Assembly: GCF_001306145.1 (NCBI RefSeq)
Contig: NZ_LGKO01000003.1
Coordinates: forward strand, 52,087-116,086
Length of the DNA stretch: 64,000 nucleotides
Reading direction: 5' to 3'
Source of the DNA: Thermanaerothrix daxensis
GTDB lineage: Bacteria > Chloroflexota > Anaerolineae > Anaerolineales > Anaerolineaceae
The notes below the pieces were generated by a model that saw only the letters and a program-made list of their open reading frames with translations, ran no database searches and was not told where the DNA came from. Positions 18,352-26,691 of this stretch are shown in pieces (the first letter of the stretch is position 1; each line of letters starts with the position of its first letter). Made by a program: the position numbers and the translations under genes.

Positions 18352-18363
18352 CGGTAACATTAA
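18352..18363 (+). repeat. extra copy of the insertion-sequence end
   Basis: CGGTAACATTAA repeats the first ten bases of the right terminal repeat (18317-18328) 35 bases downstream in the same orientation. It may be a second nested end left by an earlier insertion. A TATAAT at 18387-18392 that may serve the helicase gene lies just beyond it. Confidence 0.5.
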
Positions 18364-18438
18364 TCTTTTGACTTAACAGGCCGGGTTATAATGGAAACAT
18401 ATCGAAAAGCCGTCCATTAACCTGAACCTGGGGGTCGC

Positions 18439-20466
18439 ATGGCAGAAGTTATTGGCTACTTACGCGAAGATGCCACCTACGGCGAAAAAGAGACGCTCAA
18501 ATGGCTGCGCAACAGCCTGCCCAAAGAATATATCGTCTTTGTCGAACCGCCCATCCGCAAAAAGCGCGAGATCCGCTACCCCGATTTCATCCTCTTGACC
18601 AATTACGGTTATGTGGTGTTCGAGGTCAAGGATTGGGTAAGCCTTGTGAAGGCCACGGCGCATGAGGCCGTCATCCGCGCCAGTGATGGCAAAGAGCGTT
18701 ACGAGCGCAATCCGGTGACCCAGGCACGTGAGTACGCCCTGGCCCTGCACCAGTGCATCAGCGAGACGGCCGGCGCAGCGGGGTCCCCCAACATTCCTTA
18801 TTCTTGGGTTGCCGTGCTGATCAACCTCCCCGCCTCCACCCTCTTGCGCTGCCGCCAGGCCTGGGGCGAAGATTTTATTCTGGGGCGGGAGGATTTGAAA
18901 AACCCCGACATCCTGCTCAATCGCCTGAAAAACCTGTTCCCCGCCGAGCGCCTGCGCCCGCTGACCCGCGAGGAGATTGACCTTGTGCGCAGGGTGGTTG
19001 ACCCCGTGGTGGAATTTGAAACCCCCGATCGCGGCACGATTATCCTGGACGAGCAGCAGGAACGCATTGTCACCGAAGCGCCACGCGAGGTACCAACCCG
19101 ACCCCGGCCTGAGCCCACCGAGCGGGCCGTCCAGACGTCCTTCCTGACGCCTACAGAGCCTGCCGAGGAGCTCCCCGCCGAAGGGCGCCGCCTCAGCCAG
19201 AATTTTGCCATTCGCCTGGTGCGCGGTTATGCCGGCAGCGGCAAAACCCTGGTGTTGATTCAGCGTGCCCGCTACCTGCGCGCCATGCACCCCGACTGGA
19301 AAATTGCCGTCCTAACTTTTAACAAACCCCTGCAAGAGCGCCTGCAAAGCGAACTGCGAGGGCAACAAATTGATGTGTACACCTTCCACAGCCTGTGCTA
19401 CCGCCTGCTCGGTTACCCCAGTGAGCCGAAAGATGAGTGGCTCGAAAAATGGCTGGAAGCCCAACGCACCCAAAACCCGGCGATCCTTAAACTGGGTGAG
19501 GGTTTTCTGCGCACCGAGATCAACTGGCTGCGCGATATGGGCATCACCCGCCTGGAAGACTACCTGAGCATTGAGCGCCACGGCGTGGGTGCTACACAGC
19601 GCTTGCTCCAGGATCAGCGCCGCGAGGTCTTTGAAATCTACCGGGCTTACCGCGCGTACCTGCGCCAGCAGGGGCAACTGGATTTCGGGGAAATGGCCCT
19701 GCAGTTGCTGGAAGGCCTGGAAAACGGCAGTTTCAACGATCCTCCGCGCTATCATGCCCTCCTGGTGGACGAGGCGCAAGACTGGGCCCCCGCCTGGGTG
19801 CGCCTGATCACCCACCTGCTCGATCCCGAGGAGGGCTCACTATTCCTCACCGACGACCCCTCGCAAAGCATCTACCGATATTTCTCCTGGAAGGAGAAGG
19901 GGATCCACGTCGTCGGGCGCACGCGTTGGTTGCGCATCCCCTACCGCAACACCTGGGAGATTTACCAGGCGGCGTACCAGTTGATTGCCGACGTGCCCGA
20001 GATCCAACAGCAACTGACCGAGCAAGGCGAAGCAGTGCTGCCCGAGGTCTCCGCCGCTCAGATGCGCCACGGGCCGCGCCCGCTCCTGCGCCAATTTTCC
20101 AATTCCAGGGCCGAGATGGACTTCTTGCGCGAGCAAATCGAAGTATTGCGGCACGAAGGCCTGCGCGATGAGCAAATAGCGGTGCTGGTGCGCAACCGCC
20201 ATGATGTTGATCCCGTCAGGAAGGCATTGCGCAATTTCAACGGGCTGGTGGATACCTTGCATCGCCTCAAGGGGTTGGAGATGGAAGCCGTCTTCATCCC
20301 CTACTTGGATAAAACCTTCCCCAAAGGGGAAGATGATCCGGCAGAGCGGCGCCTGATCTACATGGGGATGACGCGAGCGCGCACGCGGCTTTACCTGAGC
20401 GGCAGTGGGCGCCTGCCCCGCATCTACGAGCGCCTGAGCCAGGCCGGCTGGCTGGAGGCCATCTGA
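18439..20466 (+). CDS. NERD-domain superfamily I (UvrD/Rep-like) helicase
   Basis: 675 residues. Residues ~10-130 form a nuclease-related NERD domain (YGEKETLKWLRNSLPKEY, YPDFILLTNYGYVVFEVKDW) with D and E-x-K residues of the restriction-endonuclease-like fold. The helicase core has Walker A GYAGSGKT (263-270), the Walker B/DEAQ motif VDEAQDWAP (Asp444), motif III FLTDDPSQSIYR, and the C-terminal motifs HRLKGLEMEAVFIPYL and IYMGMTRARTRLYLSG. It should unwind or translocate on DNA and perhaps cleave it. It converges on the type III CRISPR operon with 18 bases between stops. NERD helicases occur in repair and in defence islands; a role here is inferred only from location. Confidence 0.85.
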   Translation: MAEVIGYLREDATYGEKETLKWLRNSLPKEYIVFVEPPIRKKREIRYPDFILLTNYGYVVFEVKDWVSLVKATAHEAVIRASDGKERYERNPVTQAREYALALHQCISETAGAAGSPNIPYSWVAVLINLPASTLLRCRQAWGEDFILGREDLKNPDILLNRLKNLFPAERLRPLTREEIDLVRRVVDPVVEFETPDRGTIILDEQQERIVTEAPREVPTRPRPEPTERAVQTSFLTPTEPAEELPAEGRRLSQNFAIRLVRGYAGSGKTLVLIQRARYLRAMHPDWKIAVLTFNKPLQERLQSELRGQQIDVYTFHSLCYRLLGYPSEPKDEWLEKWLEAQRTQNPAILKLGEGFLRTEINWLRDMGITRLEDYLSIERHGVGATQRLLQDQRREVFEIYRAYRAYLRQQGQLDFGEMALQLLEGLENGSFNDPPRYHALLVDEAQDWAPAWVRLITHLLDPEEGSLFLTDDPSQSIYRYFSWKEKGIHVVGRTRWLRIPYRNTWEIYQAAYQLIADVPEIQQQLTEQGEAVLPEVSAAQMRHGPRPLLRQFSNSRAEMDFLREQIEVLRHEGLRDEQIAVLVRNRHDVDPVRKALRNFNGLVDTLHRLKGLEMEAVFIPYLDKTFPKGEDDPAERRLIYMGMTRARTRLYLSGSGRLPRIYERLSQAGWLEAI

Positions 20467-20484
20467 CCCTCGCTCCCACCCATC

Positions 20485-20871
20485 CTAACCTCGATAGCGC
20501 CGGGCACGGGCGGCCTCGCGCACCGCGTTGAGGTTGAGGATTTCAGCCACCTCATAGCGCGGGGGAACGGTATTGAGCGGGCGCAGGCGGATGATTGGCG
20601 GAAAGTAGCCCATGCGTCCGTGCAGTTCGGCCAGGAGCAAGGCGGTGATGAAATTAAGGGAGGGGGGATTGACCAGGATGGAAGCCGTCTGCCAGGTTTC
20701 GGCATCCAGCGGGATCTGCGCCATCAGCGCCTCCAACTGGGGCAAGAAGGGCTGGGCGTTGTCAAAATGCACCCCCACCGTGATCACCTGGTCAACCGGT
20801 TCTCCCGTCAGGGCTTCAATTTGGGCACGCTGCTCAGCGGTCAGAGGATGGGCAAAGTTAAGGATAATCAT
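20485..20871 (-). CDS. csx15: CRISPR-associated protein Csx15
   Basis: A 128-residue protein starting MIILNFAHPLTAEQRAQIEALTG, which matches my recollection of Csx15, a small type III-associated protein of unknown mechanism. The middle (NPPSLNFITALLLAELHGRMGYFPPIIRLRPL) has a Rossmann-like strand-helix pattern. It is the last gene of the csm operon, 28 bases after the Card1-like gene. Its size and fold suggest a small sensor or modulator of cyclic-oligoadenylate signalling, which is inference. Confidence 0.7.
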   Translation of the reverse strand: MIILNFAHPLTAEQRAQIEALTGEPVDQVITVGVHFDNAQPFLPQLEALMAQIPLDAETWQTASILVNPPSLNFITALLLAELHGRMGYFPPIIRLRPLNTVPPRYEVAEILNLNAVREAARARRYRG

Positions 20872-20899
20872 AGTTATGGAAAGAAAGCCTCCGTATAAG

Positions 20900-21817
20900 T
20901 CAGGGAATGCTCAGCAGGCGTTTGAATTCCCGTACCACGTTGTTCAAGTCATACCCAGGGATGAGGGCGATTTCGTCGAGCTGAGCGCGACGGACGATGC
21001 CGGGGCGGGGGGTGGCATCGCGGTAGATTAGTGCCTTACGTGCGTAAATGCCGGCCACTTCGCGCCTCGAAAGGGCGCTGAGTTCATAAAGGTGTGTGGG
21101 TAGAATTTTACCCGTTTTGCACGAGCCGACCACCAGCATTCCGTTGTAGGTGGCCACAATGTCAAGTTCATTATCCACAAATTGACCGCGGGCATCCCCT
21201 TTGCGGATGTACACATTACGCTGCACATCATCAAAGCACTGGCTCTCGTACAACGCCTCAAAGACATCTTTCTCCAGCGCATGCCCCGGCGTGGGCTGGG
21301 GGGAGCGCGCGGCGCCCTGCGCCTCAATGGGCTTCCCCAGGCTCACCTCAAGCCCATGCGCCCGCAGGTAGATCTCCACCCCCACCCGCACGCGAATGGG
21401 CTCACGGCGGGTTTCCTCGCCCTCCGCGGTGTAGTGAATGATCTGCCGGAGTTCGGTGCTGACATAAAACCAGGGCACCTCCAGCATCTGCGCTGCCCGG
21501 AGCGCGGCCAGGCTCATTATCTTGGTACCTCCAGTGAGATTGAGGCAAACCGCTCGGCCGGCCTGCCGGGATTGCTCCAGAGCCCCGGCAAGCACCTGGC
21601 GGGTCTTGACCAGGTCATACGCCTCCACCTCCAGGGGTGGCAGCACGCGTATCCCCTTTAACGCCGGGTCATGCCGAATGACCACCTGCAACGCCTCGGC
21701 CTGAGGCCGGGTGCGCGCCGAGACAACAAACCCCACCTCCGAATACATCTGGGGCGCCTGCCACAGCGGGATCAGGTTGGGGATGGGCTGTTCACCGAGG
21801 AGGGTGTAGAGACGCAT
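20900..21817 (-). CDS. Card1/Can2-like CARF nuclease (DUF1887) with altered active site
   Basis: 305 residues. Residues ~1-150 are a CARF domain with the ligand-loop motif NLTGGTKIMSLAAL, expected to bind a cyclic oligoadenylate made by Cas10. Residues ~178-300 are the PD-(D/E)xK-type domain of the Card1/Can2 family: LEKDVFEALY, then NELDI (Asp219) and CKTGK (Lys234). In known members the second motif is E-C-K; here it reads GSCKTG, so Ser232 replaces the catalytic Glu. The start is ATG 21817, with GGAGG ten bases upstream; the frame is open further but overlaps csx1. If active it would cut DNA or RNA during infection; it may be inactive or only a ligand binder. Confidence 0.82.
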   Translation of the reverse strand: MRLYTLLGEQPIPNLIPLWQAPQMYSEVGFVVSARTRPQAEALQVVIRHDPALKGIRVLPPLEVEAYDLVKTRQVLAGALEQSRQAGRAVCLNLTGGTKIMSLAALRAAQMLEVPWFYVSTELRQIIHYTAEGEETRREPIRVRVGVEIYLRAHGLEVSLGKPIEAQGAARSPQPTPGHALEKDVFEALYESQCFDDVQRNVYIRKGDARGQFVDNELDIVATYNGMLVVGSCKTGKILPTHLYELSALSRREVAGIYARKALIYRDATPRPGIVRRAQLDEIALIPGYDLNNVVREFKRLLSIP

Positions 21818-23100
21818 GCGGAGGACGCCTCCGAAGGAAACGAAATCAACCGCCAATTCTCGAGAAGGGTTTGCAAGCCTTTTATAATCTTCTCAGCCTT
21901 GGGTTTGATTTTTTGCAATTTCATGGATTCAACCTGATGTTGGGCATGGTTCAACTGATTACGCACCTGGCTAATTTCGTCGTATAACTCCGCGATGTTT
22001 TCCCATTCCTCCGGCCACTCATCGTAGATTCGACGACCGTACCGGTTCAGATCGTCTGGGGACGAAACCCGGTTAGTCGAGGCTTCCTCCGGATCACTAT
22101 GGGCTTGAGCCTCTTTCTTTCCCGCCTTATGTCTTGCAATCCGTAACTGGGATAACCCAGAGAGAGCACGCTCCATAGTTTGGCGCTTGTCTTTTTCCAG
22201 ATCGATGCGCTGTTCTAACCGATAGTTAACCACATCGATGAGAAATTCACGCGTCAACGTCAGCGCCTGGATTAACTGCCCATGATCATGGTACCAGCAA
22301 ATAAGTTGCCATTCTCGCTCCAAAAACTCCCCGTAGTTATTCAGGGGGTTTTTCAGGCCAAAAGCCTCGAACGTCTCTAATATTCGTTCGCTCAACACAC
22401 TAAAGGGTTGTGAGGTGATCTTAAAGGACTGTGCCGCCGCCTCAAGATTTGGACGTAACTCCGCCGCTTTTTCCATTAAAGTGATGGGCTGGCATAGAAA
22501 GGCTGCTTCGGAGATTTGTTCCAGTGTTTCAGCCGCCTTTCTTTGTTTGAGCAAATTGGCTAATCGGCTGGCATTCCCGGTTTGCACGAATTGGTCAGCG
22601 GCGTTAATCCATCTCAGCATCGTAGCAAAACTTGAAAGATCAACCACGGGGGCACGCTTTCGCTTTGTTTCTTCACTTATGACCCCAATCTCTAAAGCCC
22701 CATAGAGAATCGCCCGGATCTGGACCTGCTTGGCCGATTGCAGATAGGCTGCGAAAAGGAAAACCAAAAATGGGATGGAACGCAGCCCATGGGTAATATC
22801 AAAGGTCACCTCTTCAGATTCCGGCACGTGCCGAATAACCGCATCAAAAATCTCCCACATTTCGGCTTCGGTCTTGCCTGTGGGGATGGGCACCTCTTGA
22901 ATTCGCGAATCCCCGTATTTTTGAAGAAGGGGAAAGGTTTTCTCTTTCGCCTCTGGGGTTGTCAGCACCAACATGCGATCAAACTTAAGGCACTGCACCA
23001 GCGCCTCGGCAAACACCTTGCCCGTATAGGTTTTTCCCTGGTACTCGTAGTCCACTTCCTGGGGGTTAACCCCTAGAAATGTAATCACCGTGTGCCCCAT
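21772..23100 (-). CDS. csx1: Csx1-type CARF-HEPN ribonuclease (TM1812 family)
   Basis: 442 residues. The N-terminal CARF domain starts MGHTVITFLG and has the signature VTFDITHGLRSIPFLVF (~98-114). A long helical region follows. The C-terminal HEPN domain carries the catalytic RxxxxH motif as RNQLNH (380-385). Such proteins are non-specific ribonucleases switched on by cyclic oligoadenylate from Cas10. The start is ATG 23100, eight bases after GGGAGG. It follows csm5 by 16 bases and overlaps the Card1-like gene, so all are one operon. Base composition is more A+T-rich than the csm genes, suggesting it joined the locus separately. Confidence 0.88.
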   Translation of the reverse strand: MGHTVITFLGVNPQEVDYEYQGKTYTGKVFAEALVQCLKFDRMLVLTTPEAKEKTFPLLQKYGDSRIQEVPIPTGKTEAEMWEIFDAVIRHVPESEEVTFDITHGLRSIPFLVFLFAAYLQSAKQVQIRAILYGALEIGVISEETKRKRAPVVDLSSFATMLRWINAADQFVQTGNASRLANLLKQRKAAETLEQISEAAFLCQPITLMEKAAELRPNLEAAAQSFKITSQPFSVLSERILETFEAFGLKNPLNNYGEFLEREWQLICWYHDHGQLIQALTLTREFLIDVVNYRLEQRIDLEKDKRQTMERALSGLSQLRIARHKAGKKEAQAHSDPEEASTNRVSSPDDLNRYGRRIYDEWPEEWENIAELYDEISQVRNQLNHAQHQVESMKLQKIKPKAEKIIKGLQTLLENWRLISFPSEASSACVSTPSSVNSPSPT

Positions 23101-23116
23101 AAAAAGCGCCTCCCTT

Positions 23117-24271
23117 CTACTTGATCGCCTCCATCTCCACCAATACCCAACCCAAGGGCAACCAACCCAAGGGCAAAGCAGGGCGCTCACCTATGGTATT
23201 TCCATTTGCATCTTTCTGGGACTGCATGATCACACGACGGCTCTTGGGAAACGGATCTCCCGGCTTGCGTCGGCCGATTGCCAGTTTGTACTTCCGGATC
23301 ACCTCTTCCATAAAACTAGCGGGGTTGCTCAGGCGTGTACCAAGCGTCTTACCCTCCCAACCGGTGCCCCAGCCCATTTGCATCAAAAAAGCATTTTCCG
23401 GCGGTTGACTTCTTTCCAACCGTTCGTAAAACTGGTGCACATGGAGCGCCTTAGGCTCCTTTTCAAACCAGGCTTTTTCTTCAAACCAGGCTTTTTCCCG
23501 CCGAATGCGTTCCTGACTGTGCTGGCGCACCACCCGGACCAGGTCTTGCAACCATTGCCCCCCCACCAGGTTCAGATTATGACGGCGCGCCCACTCCGAA
23601 AACAGGGCCCGGTCTATTTTCAGGGTGGTCTCAAAGGTCGTATCCGCACGAACTGCCTCTACCTCAATAGGAGACCCCAAACTGCCATCGCGATTGAGTA
23701 CACGCACATTGATCAACTGCAAATGCTCATTGACAGGCAAGGGGTATGAATCGGCCACGATTAACGCCCGCAGTAAATCGTGGTTGGGATCCTGGCCCAA
23801 AAGGATGCGCTCGTAATTCTGCGCAGCGAAACGGGAATCGTCCTTCATCCGCCTCAGATCGGGTTGGAGGTTACGCTGCCCCCAGGCATACCAGAGCAAC
23901 GCCGTACGCAGCGCCCCCTTAAGCGACGTGCCAGGTAGGTAGAGACGGTCGAAAGGATCTTTGAGCTGTTCGCGCACAATTGCCCCTTCCGCTGGCGAAC
24001 GCGGCACTCCACGAATCACATAACGGAAGAATCGTGACTGGGGGGTAAAATCGCTCTCTTTGAGCAGGTGCGCGGGTGGGGTTTGAGCCAGCATATTAGC
24101 CGCCTGGGGATCATCCAGGGGCTGGGCTTCCAGGACCACCGCTTCGTTCAGTCGCCAGGTGCGCCCCTTGTAGAGTGCATAGTCATACTCGTGCATTAAT
24201 TCCCGCCCGCTGCCAATGTGCAAAGGGGTGAGCAACGAGATTTTAAGGCGGTAGAGCTCATAACTGGTCAT
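23117..24271 (-). CDS. csm5: type III-A effector subunit Csm5
   Basis: 384 residues. It is a RAMP/RRM protein of the Csm5 family, which caps the 3' end of the crRNA in the Csm complex and recruits host nucleases for crRNA maturation. Family features are TPLHIGSG near the N-terminus, the Gly-rich YLPGTSLKGALRTAL loop, and GWGTGW in the C-terminal part. The start is ATG 24271, five bases after AGGAGG; a GTG two codons upstream is less well placed. Two short in-frame duplications are visible: KAWFE is repeated (18-base unit, 23463-23498) and PLGWL/PLGW near the C-terminus (15-base unit, around 23146-23175). Confidence 0.9.
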   Translation of the reverse strand: MTSYELYRLKISLLTPLHIGSGRELMHEYDYALYKGRTWRLNEAVVLEAQPLDDPQAANMLAQTPPAHLLKESDFTPQSRFFRYVIRGVPRSPAEGAIVREQLKDPFDRLYLPGTSLKGALRTALLWYAWGQRNLQPDLRRMKDDSRFAAQNYERILLGQDPNHDLLRALIVADSYPLPVNEHLQLINVRVLNRDGSLGSPIEVEAVRADTTFETTLKIDRALFSEWARRHNLNLVGGQWLQDLVRVVRQHSQERIRREKAWFEEKAWFEKEPKALHVHQFYERLERSQPPENAFLMQMGWGTGWEGKTLGTRLSNPASFMEEVIRKYKLAIGRRKPGDPFPKSRRVIMQSQKDANGNTIGERPALPLGWLPLGWVLVEMEAIK

Positions 24272-24280
24272 GCACACCTC

Positions 24281-25411
24281 CTAGTGGTCAGGACCCTGCG
24301 GCCAGGCGGTTGCCACCGCCAGCCCATAACGATAGACCGGGTGACGGAAAGTCACACCATTGTATTCCGGGCGCACGTCGGGCACATTTCCGATCAGCCC
24401 ACCTTCTTTCCATCCCACCAAACTCCCTTCGTTCACCAGCCAGAGGCGCTTGCGACGCTGGGCTTTCTCATCGGGGCTATGCAACCAACCCCCCACTGCC
24501 ACCAATGTGTAGGCGGTGCCCTCTTTCTGCAATGCTGCCGCCACTTCATCCTCTCGAGGGTGGTAGCGGCTGAGCAGAAGCGCCCGCCGATCGGGTTGAG
24601 GTTCGGGCAGGTCAATCTCCTCCGATGCTTTCAGCGAAAACGCGCCATAACCACTGCTGCGCTCTCCACCCACACCCTGTGCCTCCAGGGCCTTTAAGAT
24701 TTGTGCCAAGACCGCATGGTAGGTGAGGCCAGGAGCGACTTCCTGCTCTGGATACCGCCATGCCACCCCGAACCACAGCCCACATTCCTGGGCAAAAACC
24801 ACTCGGGCAGAGTGATAAATCACGGCGCCCTGCGACACACGATCTACCGTGACACGCGGCACCCTTTGCTCCCGCCAAACGTTTACATGGCGCAACGCGC
24901 GCAAAGGACGATCTTGATGCAGGGCCTTAGGTAGTAGACCGACCTCCTCCTTCAACAGCCATAGGGCACCCCCCTGCAGAGCCACACCCCGCTCGGGCTC
25001 GGCCTCTTCATCGGCAGGAAAGAGATAGGCATCCAGAGGCTCCCCCGCCTGGGCTTTGCGCATCAGTCCTTCGGAAAAGTAGCGGATGCGTTTAAGCATT
25101 TTGCCATAGGCAACATCCCGACGCCTTTGGGATGAGAAAACCACACCCCAATCTACCGGGAAGGGGTAAAAACGCACCCTACCAGCGTATGGAAAAGCCG
25201 AGGTGAGCAAGAAAGGCGGTTGCGGGGGGTCGCTAACAAACGGGTGGACCAAAGCGGTCGCATCGCCACCCAGGTGCCGCCAGGCACTCACCATGGCAGC
25301 AAAAAGGGTATCCGCGGGCAGGTAGGGGAGAGTTTCTTGAAGACTTTCTGCTCCCTGGCCCACATGCAACCCACTTTTAAAATCAAGAAAATACGCCGTA
25401 AAGCGCGGCAT
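24281..25411 (-). CDS. csm4: type III-A effector subunit Csm4
   Basis: 376 residues. Csm4 binds the 5' tag of the crRNA and contacts Cas10 at the base of the complex. It shows the RAMP start FTAYFLDFKSGLHVGQG, the PADTLFAAMVSAW helix and the Gly-rich loop VGGERSSGYGAFSL near residue 255. The ATG follows AGGGAGG; csm3 ends 16 bases before it and csm5 starts ten bases after its stop. Confidence 0.9.
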   Translation of the reverse strand: MPRFTAYFLDFKSGLHVGQGAESLQETLPYLPADTLFAAMVSAWRHLGGDATALVHPFVSDPPQPPFLLTSAFPYAGRVRFYPFPVDWGVVFSSQRRRDVAYGKMLKRIRYFSEGLMRKAQAGEPLDAYLFPADEEAEPERGVALQGGALWLLKEEVGLLPKALHQDRPLRALRHVNVWREQRVPRVTVDRVSQGAVIYHSARVVFAQECGLWFGVAWRYPEQEVAPGLTYHAVLAQILKALEAQGVGGERSSGYGAFSLKASEEIDLPEPQPDRRALLLSRYHPREDEVAAALQKEGTAYTLVAVGGWLHSPDEKAQRRKRLWLVNEGSLVGWKEGGLIGNVPDVRPEYNGVTFRHPVYRYGLAVATAWPQGPDH

Positions 25412-25427
25412 GTTACCCTCCCTGGAC

Positions 25428-26234
25428 CTAGCCCAAACGCTGGCGAATCTGGCTCTGCAATGTGCCTAAACCCTTCACCAGATCCTGAAGACTGCCAAAG
25501 GCCCCCAGTTCCAGCGGTGCTTCAGCGTAAGTTTCGCCCACCCGCAGCATCACCTTAATGTCCTTCAAACATATCTTGCCCGAACCACGCGAGCCCAGTC
25601 CCCCGAGGTAATCGTCTTCCAGTAACTGCAACCCCTCAACCAGGGTGCGCAAGCGTTCGATGTCTTTGTGAACGCGGCAACCATCGCCATCATAGAGACT
25701 ATAGACCAATTCTGCCGGGCCGAAAACCGTGCCCGCCGGCACGCGCTCCATCTGGCGTGGGTTCGCCTTCGAGGTCACGCGATCAATGGAGACCTCCGCC
25801 TTGACCTCGGTGTAGGGCAGATCCGTGCGTCCGCTCTCTTCCAGTGCCTTGGCACTTGCCTCGGTCATTTTCACATCCCGCACCACCAAACGGGTGGGAG
25901 TGGCAAAATCCCGTTCTCCGGGCACCCCAAAAACCTGACAAACATCGCAATTAGAATATTCATCTTTCTGATCGCAGGAATGAATGTATCCCTGCCCGAT
26001 GCGCTGGTTTTGAGGCAACCCCTTATATTTCTCCAACAGGCTGCGCACCTTGCCTTTAAGCGAAGAGCCAGGAATATACGGACGATTGGTTAAAGGATCA
26101 CGGATGACCGTCTTATCCACACCACCGATCTCAATCCCACTTTCAGTGCCTCCAATATGCAGTCCCGTTACCGCTTCAATGTTGAAGGTGATAAAAACCC
26201 GCCCTTTGAGTTGGATTTGTTTCCCGTTGGCCAT
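25428..26234 (-). CDS. csm3: type III-A backbone subunit and target-RNA nuclease Csm3
   Basis: 268 residues. Csm3 polymerises along the crRNA and cuts target RNA every six bases. The RAMP core includes GLHIGGTESGIEIGGVD, where Asp40 occupies the position of the catalytic Asp (D32/D33 in studied homologues), followed by VIRDP and the Gly-rich YIPGSSLKGKVRSLLE. A Cys/His cluster (HSCDQKDEYSNCDVC) probably binds zinc. GGLGSRGSGK is the C-terminal Gly-rich loop. The start is ATG 26234, five bases after GAGGAGG; the frame is open 41 codons further into csm2. Confidence 0.93.
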   Translation of the reverse strand: MANGKQIQLKGRVFITFNIEAVTGLHIGGTESGIEIGGVDKTVIRDPLTNRPYIPGSSLKGKVRSLLEKYKGLPQNQRIGQGYIHSCDQKDEYSNCDVCQVFGVPGERDFATPTRLVVRDVKMTEASAKALEESGRTDLPYTEVKAEVSIDRVTSKANPRQMERVPAGTVFGPAELVYSLYDGDGCRVHKDIERLRTLVEGLQLLEDDYLGGLGSRGSGKICLKDIKVMLRVGETYAEAPLELGAFGSLQDLVKGLGTLQSQIRQRLG

Positions 26235-26256
26235 GACATCCTCCTCATTCTGAAAA

Positions 26257-26667
26257 TTACTTGCCGCCATAGGCCTGGTGGTAGGCCAGGATGGCTTCGA
26301 AGAATTGAACAAAGTGGTTGAAACGCTGTTCTTGGATCTTTTCGTCTTTTGCCTCAATGACCCGGTCCAGTGCTGGCTCCAGTACGCTCACCAACTCTTT
26401 CACTGCCTTGCCCCGCTCTTTGCGTGCGCGGTAACGCATTTTGGGCTTGAGCAAGATCAGACGACGGCGGGCGAGTTGACGCTGGTCTCCGCCCAGGCTC
26501 CATTGAGCCTGAATCTGACGCACCTCCCCAAAGAGCGCACGAATCTGGCTGGTGGTGAGTTCAGCCTCCTGCAACTGCCTGCCCAGATCATCCGCCACCT
26601 TGACCAGCGTTTCTGCCCCATTGGGATCGGTAATAATGGTTTCAATCTCTTTTGAACTAACGGGCAT
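26257..26667 (-). CDS. csm2: type III-A small subunit Csm2
   Basis: A 136-residue all-helical protein that lines the target-RNA groove of the complex. It has the family pattern TTSQIRALFGEVRQIQ near the middle and a C-terminal helix LDRVIEAKDEKIQEQRFNHFVQFFEAILAYH. The ATG follows AAAGGAGG. It lies 24 bases after cas10 and 22 before csm3, as expected for a csm operon. Confidence 0.9.
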   Translation of the reverse strand: MPVSSKEIETIITDPNGAETLVKVADDLGRQLQEAELTTSQIRALFGEVRQIQAQWSLGGDQRQLARRRLILLKPKMRYRARKERGKAVKELVSVLEPALDRVIEAKDEKIQEQRFNHFVQFFEAILAYHQAYGGK

Positions 26668-26691
26668 GGTTAACCTCCTTTTGACTTGATC

